From Thermogymnomonas acidicola JCM 13583 (GTDB lineage: Archaea > Thermoplasmatota > Thermoplasmata > Thermoplasmatales > Thermoplasmataceae), in contig NZ_BBCP01000011.1 of assembly GCF_001316105.1 (NCBI RefSeq), positions 1 through 64,000 of the forward strand: a stretch of DNA of 64,000 bases. Direction: 5' to 3'. Of the stretch, positions 60,436-64,000 are shown in pieces (the stretch's first letter is position 1; the number at the start of each line of letters is the position of its first letter). The notes under the pieces were generated by a model, which saw only the letters and a list, made by a program, of their open reading frames with translations, was not told the DNA's origin and did no database searches. Made by a program: the position numbers and the translations under genes.

Positions 60436-61617
60436 ATGTCATCCATACTCGATCTTGTGGACAGGCACGATAAGTTCAGGGCATCAGCCTTAAACCTCCA
60501 GGCCTCTGAGAACGTGGTCAGCCCAAACGTGAGGAAGGCCATGTCATCCGACCTGATCTCAAGGTACTCGCTGGAGCAGGACGGAGATGATGCTTACGGC
60601 GGCACGAGGTTCGCAAGGGAGATACTGCACCAGGTGGAGGGGGGAGGTATCCTCGCTGTTCGGCTTCAGGTTCGCAGAGGTGAGGCCCATAGGCGGCCAC
60701 ATAGCGGCCGAGATAGCCCTCCTGGCCACTGTGAGGAGGAGGGAGAACATCATGGCCATATACGAGGAGGACGGCGGCTACACGGGTTACGTACGTGGCT
60801 TCCTACCAGATATCCTGGGCTTCCAGAGCTACAGGATCCCCCCCTATTCCAGGGAAAGGCAGGAGATCGACTACACTGCCCTGGAGAAGAGCGTGTCTAA
60901 CATAAGCCCCCCCAGGGCCATAGTGCTGGGCCAGTCATTCTTCGTGAGGCCCTATGACCTGAAGCGTGTGAGGGAGATAGCGGACAGGTCTGGCAGCCTC
61001 GTGATATATGACGGCTCCCACGTCATGGGCCTGATAGCCGGAGGTGAGTTCCAGCCAGACGTCTCAAGGTACTGCGACATACTCCTGGGCTCAACTCACA
61101 AGACCTTCTTCGGGCCCCAGGGCGGGGGGGTCATACTGACCAACGACGAGGACGTATTCGAGAACGTAAGGGCGAACGTGACCTGGCGCACCATGGACAA
61201 CTACCACCCGAACAGGGTGGCGGCCCTGGGCGTGGCCGTGGAGGAGATGAAGAGGCATGGCAAGGAGTACGCAAGAAAGGTGGTGGCCAACGCCAGGAAG
61301 ATGGCCTCTGAGCTCTCCGAGAGGGGCTTCACGGTGAAGTATGCCCCCCCCTGGTTCACCAGCTCCCACCAGGTCATACTTGACCGTGACCCCCCCGCAT
61401 ATGTCAAGGGCGGCAGCTGCGTGAGGGTCAGCAGGGTGCTGGAAGAGAACATGATCATAATAGACAGGGAGGCACGTGTGGGCCTCTCAGAGGTGACGAG
61501 GATGGGACTCTCCGACATGGGGAGATAGCGGAGCTCATGCAGAGGGCTGTGGAGGGCCAGGACGTGAGGAAGGAAGTTTCCGAGGTCGTCGCAAAGGAGA
61601 AGATGCAGTTCTGGTGA
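60436..61617 (+). CDS. glyA: Serine hydroxymethyltransferase (frameshifted twice)
   Basis: PLP enzyme interconverting serine and glycine with a pterin one-carbon carrier. ATG 60436 (MSSILDLVDRHDKFRASALN). LQASENVVSPNVRKAMSSDL is the N-terminal motif, VIYDGSHVMGLIAGG precedes the PLP site, and the Schiff-base Lys is in LLGSTHKTFFGPQGGG. A 6-G run near 60639-60644 (five expected) breaks the frame between HQVE and SSLFGFRFAEVRP; a 4-G run near 61517-61520 (five expected) breaks it again, before EIAELMQRAVEGQDV. About 393 residues, shorter than bacterial SHMT. TGA overlaps the next ATG. Confidence 0.92.
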
Positions 61618-62732
61618 TGCGCATGAAAGTGAGAGAGATAATGACACCGGACCCAGAGGTGGAGAGGATCGATTCAAGGATCTCCGAGGCAATACACAGG
61701 ATGAGGGAGAGCGATATAGAGCAGCTCCCTGTCCTGGACGGGAAGAACTACGTTGGCATGATCACGTACAGGGACATACTGCGCAGGAGGAGCGTCCACA
61801 TGGACGCGAAGGTGGAGGGCTACATAGTCAAGACCCCCCCGGTGCTCAGCCCGGAGGATGACGTGCTGCACGCAGTGGACGTCCTCCGTGACAGTGGCCT
61901 CCCTGCCCTCCCGGTGGTGGATAAGCATGAACTAGTGGGCATAGTATCGAGGACGGACATAATGAAGCACATCGGAGAGGTCATGCCGGCCGACAGGGTC
62001 AGGGTCCTCGACCTCATGGCCACGGACCGGTGACTGTCACAGAGAAGGATGACGTGTCCATAGCGGCAGAGAGGATAAGGCAGCTGGAGGAATCGGAGAT
62101 ACCGGTCGTATCGTCCAAGGACGGAAGGCTTGTGGGCATACTCAGGATGGACGAGATCGCGGCCAACACGGTCCTCAGGGATAAGCAGAGGATGGGGGGG
62201 AAGGGCGACTATGCGGGTGTCAAGGAGAAGGTCGAGATCTCATGCGGCTCCCTCATGGACAACCCCCGTATCGGTATCGCAGAACGACACTGTGGCCAAG
62301 GCCTGCGCCCTCATGGTGGGGAACAGGCTGCACATCCTGCCGGTGGTCGATGGCTCTGGCCTGGTGGTTGGAATAATCGGGGTCTCTGACGTGATAGATG
62401 CGATAGACACGAAGAAGGAAAAGGAGGGACTCACCCTTGAGGTGAGCGGCCTGTCATCGGGAGACCAGGACCTATACGATGCCACCTATTTCCTCGTTGG
62501 AAAGGCTGCTCAGAGGCTCCTCAAGATGGCCCACAGGAACAGCGGCGTCCTGAAGATACACGTGCAGAGGTACGAGAGCGGCGGTAGAGTGAAGTACTCA
62601 CTGCGCACAAGGCTCGTCAGCGGCCCCCCCATAAACATAACTGTGAACGACTATGGCTGGGACTACGCCAGGTGCCTCTCACACATACTGGAGGTCTACG
62701 AAGGCAGGCTAGAGAAGCTGAGGGAGAGGTAG
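61617..62732 (+). CDS. Four-CBS-domain protein with extra C-terminal domain (frameshifted twice)
   Basis: About 370 residues. Four CBS repeats (about residues 1-60, 65-130, 135-200, 215-280), each with a GxxT/S-x-x-D type end: VGMITYRDILRRRS, VGIVSRTDIMKHIG, VGILRMDEIAAN and VVGIIGVSDVIDAI. CBS pairs bind adenine nucleotides. The C-terminal about 105 residues (KEGLTLEVSGLSSGDQDLYD to EVYEGRLEKLRER) are beta-alpha and resemble a ribosome-binding HPF-like fold by pattern only. Breaks lie near 62028-62033 (loss of C in ATDPVTVTEKDD) and 62263-62272 (PVSVSQNDTVAKA expected). ATG 61617 overlaps the glyA stop. Confidence 0.8.
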
Positions 62733-62735
62733 CCC

Positions 62736-64000
62736 ATGGCTGGAGAGTTCGCAGACTTCCTCCTCTCGCTCCTCTCCTCAAGATCGGAGTACGCGGAGGT
62801 GCGCTTCATGAGGGAGGAGGGCAAGAGCGTCTCGTTCAACAGGGGGGGGAGTACGAGGGCATGGACCGCTCTGTATCGAGCGGCTATGCAATACGCGCGC
62901 TGAACAGGAGCATATCCATGGGTTCATAGACAGGGAGGACAGGGGGGGCCTTGCCAGGGATGTTGTGGAGAAGGTGATCCGCACCTCCATGAAGCCCGGG
63001 AAGAACAGGATATGGGTCGGAAAGGCCGTTAAGGACAGGTGGTCAGCAGGCACGGACACAGAAATGGACACAGCTGACATGCTATCCTTCGTTAGGGACA
63101 TGGACAGGCACGCCATGAATGAAGGTGCCCAGGTGAGCACTCACGCGATGTCTGTGGGGGGGAGAAGGTTCGAGCACTTTGTGAACACTGCCGGAACGGA
63201 CATAGAGGGTGAGGTTGTCCGCACACAGTACTTTTATGTGATAGGTGTGGTTGAAGAGGGAGAGTTTGAGCAGTCCTTCGAGCAGTTCGGTACAACACAG
63301 GGCAGGCGGTACTTCGATGGGCTCTCCCTTATGGAAAGGATATCGGAGGACATAAGGGGGGCCTCAGGGAGAGCACGGTGGCCCCCCAGGGTGGAGAGGG
63401 GCTACTTCGACGTTGTTGTGGGCCCAGAGATATCCGGCATAGTTGCACACGAGTCCTGTGGCCACCCCCCCACGGAATACGACAGGATCGTGGGCAGGGA
63501 GGGGGGCCCAGGCCGGCGAGTCCTTCCTGACAGGCAAGCCCATTCCATACAGGATAGGGAGCGATTCCGTGACTGTTGTGGACGACCCGACAATGGAGGG
63601 CAGCTTCGGCTATTACAAGTATGATGATGAGGGTGTGCCGGCCAGGAAGCGCTATCTGTACAGGCACGGCATGACGAACGAGTTCATCCTGAACAGGGAG
63701 AGCGCCTCGCTGCTCGGCCTGGAGAGCAACGGCGGTGGCAGGTCATCCGCCTGGAACATGGAGCCCCTGGCAAGGATGAGCACAACATACATAGAGCCCG
63801 GGGGGGATCACAGCTTTGAGGAGCTCTTCGAGGGCATATCCAGGGGGGGCATATACATCAAATCCTTCACGGAGTGGAACATAGACGACATAAGGTTGCA
63901 CGAGAAGTACGTGGGCAAGGACGCCTACCTCATAGAGAGGGGGGGGACATAGTCGGGAGGGTGAGGAGGCCCGTGATAGAGACGGACACGATCAGCTTCT
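62736..64000 (+). CDS. tldD: TldD-family metalloprotease (3' end cut, frameshifted)
   Basis: TldD/PmbA peptidase that usually acts as a heterodimer; the TldE partner is not in the window. ATG 62736, three bases after the CBS gene. The active site reads VAHESCGHPPTEYD, the HExxGHxxE zinc motif with one extra proline from a 7-C run at 63465-63471. Upstream SEYAEVRFMREEGKSVSFNRG is the N-terminal fold; VVDDPTMEGSFGYYKYDDEG is a conserved TldD segment and RMSTTYIEPG another. Breaks lie near 62842-62849, 62920, 63501-63512 and 63942-63948. The gene runs off the end. Confidence 0.9.

Larger units (their letters stand above)
1..64000. repeat. Dispersed G/C homopolymers, mostly exactly 7 bases
   Basis: By eye there are about five runs of six to eight G or C per kilobase in the first 5 kb, most of them seven long, and they continue at similar density through the genes. 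Clear cases: 804-810, 2503-2509, 22825-22831, 48218-48224, 52285-52291, 63465-63471. Runs of four, expected from glycine GGG or proline CCC codons beside a matching base, are scarce but present (26-29, near 47716). Five-base runs also occur unaltered (near 3657, 4750). The tracts are thinner in the AT-rich intergenic region 42107-42380. Confidence 0.8.

Noticed and set aside
1-64000. Programmed ribosomal frameshifting at G7 or C7 tracts
   Set aside because: Too many unrelated housekeeping genes are affected, shifts go in both directions, and several genes need three or more shifts; not credible as regulation.

Overview
The window comes from an archaeon, most likely of the Thermoplasmata (Thermoplasmatales-like). 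It carries archaeal-only genes (exosome Rrp42, RNA polymerase subunits P and F, Pus10, L37Ae, L21e, archaeosine TGT, ABCE1/RLI, geranylgeranyl reductase). It has both a family B polymerase and the euryarchaeal PolD large subunit, plus FtsZ, an S53 acid protease and futalosine-type menaquinone genes. GC is clearly above 50 percent, which would fit a Thermogymnomonas-like lineage better than Ferroplasma or Picrophilus; this is a guess. I saw no rRNA, tRNA, CRISPR array or insertion sequence.

Layout. 1-4.3 kb: translation/RNA operon (rrp42, rpl37ae, rpoP, pus10, rpl21e, rpoF, DUF655, ksgA). 4.2-13.7 kb: stomatin, acetyltransferase, phosphoribosyltransferase, carbamate kinase, MqnD, an aldehyde-dehydrogenase-like protein lacking both catalytic residues, isocitrate dehydrogenase, PurA, a cyclase-family hydrolase, Nob1. 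13.7-22.7 kb: secreted S53 protease, ABC exporter, acyl-adenylate ligase-like protein, NAD(P)HX repair enzyme, Ogg2 glycosylase. 22.7-28.7 kb: superoxide dismutase, GPN GTPase, PolD large subunit, monooxygenase-like protein. 28.9-34.2 kb: regulator-like protein, TauE/SafE, CoA-disulfide-reductase-like flavoprotein, MFS carrier and a ferritin-like/encapsulin fusion. 34.2-35.6 kb: no convincing gene. 35.6-42.0 kb: threonine synthase, DtxR-like repressor, then an accessory surface-protein neighbourhood (two secreted proteins, membrane proteins, TadC-like protein, signal peptidase). 42.4-51.3 kb: aldo-keto reductase, CobQ-CobD, SppA, PyrF, FtsZ, MenA-type prenyltransferase, Fur, dihydropteroate synthase. 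51.5-64 kb: DUF6015-like protein, ABCE1, TgtA, EamA transporter, geranylgeranyl reductase, PolB, SHMT, CBS protein, TldD (cut by the window end).

The dominant oddity is an excess of G or C homopolymers, mostly exactly seven long. Where a family sequence predicts a run of four, seven is usually present, adding one Gly or Pro in frame; where five is predicted, the change to seven breaks the frame. Many genes therefore appear broken. Because invariant motifs are hit (Walker A of ABCE1, HExxGH of TldD), I treat these as consensus errors and annotate each broken gene as one CDS with frameshifts rather than as a pseudogene. Smaller errors (CCC to CC, GG to G) occur too.

The most interesting biology is the Pyrococcus-type ferritin/encapsulin fusion with an apparent leaderless promoter. 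Next are the signal-peptidase/secreted-protein cluster that resembles a TasA/archaeal-pilus type arrangement, the catalytically dead ALDH homologue, and the four-CBS protein with an extra C-terminal domain.
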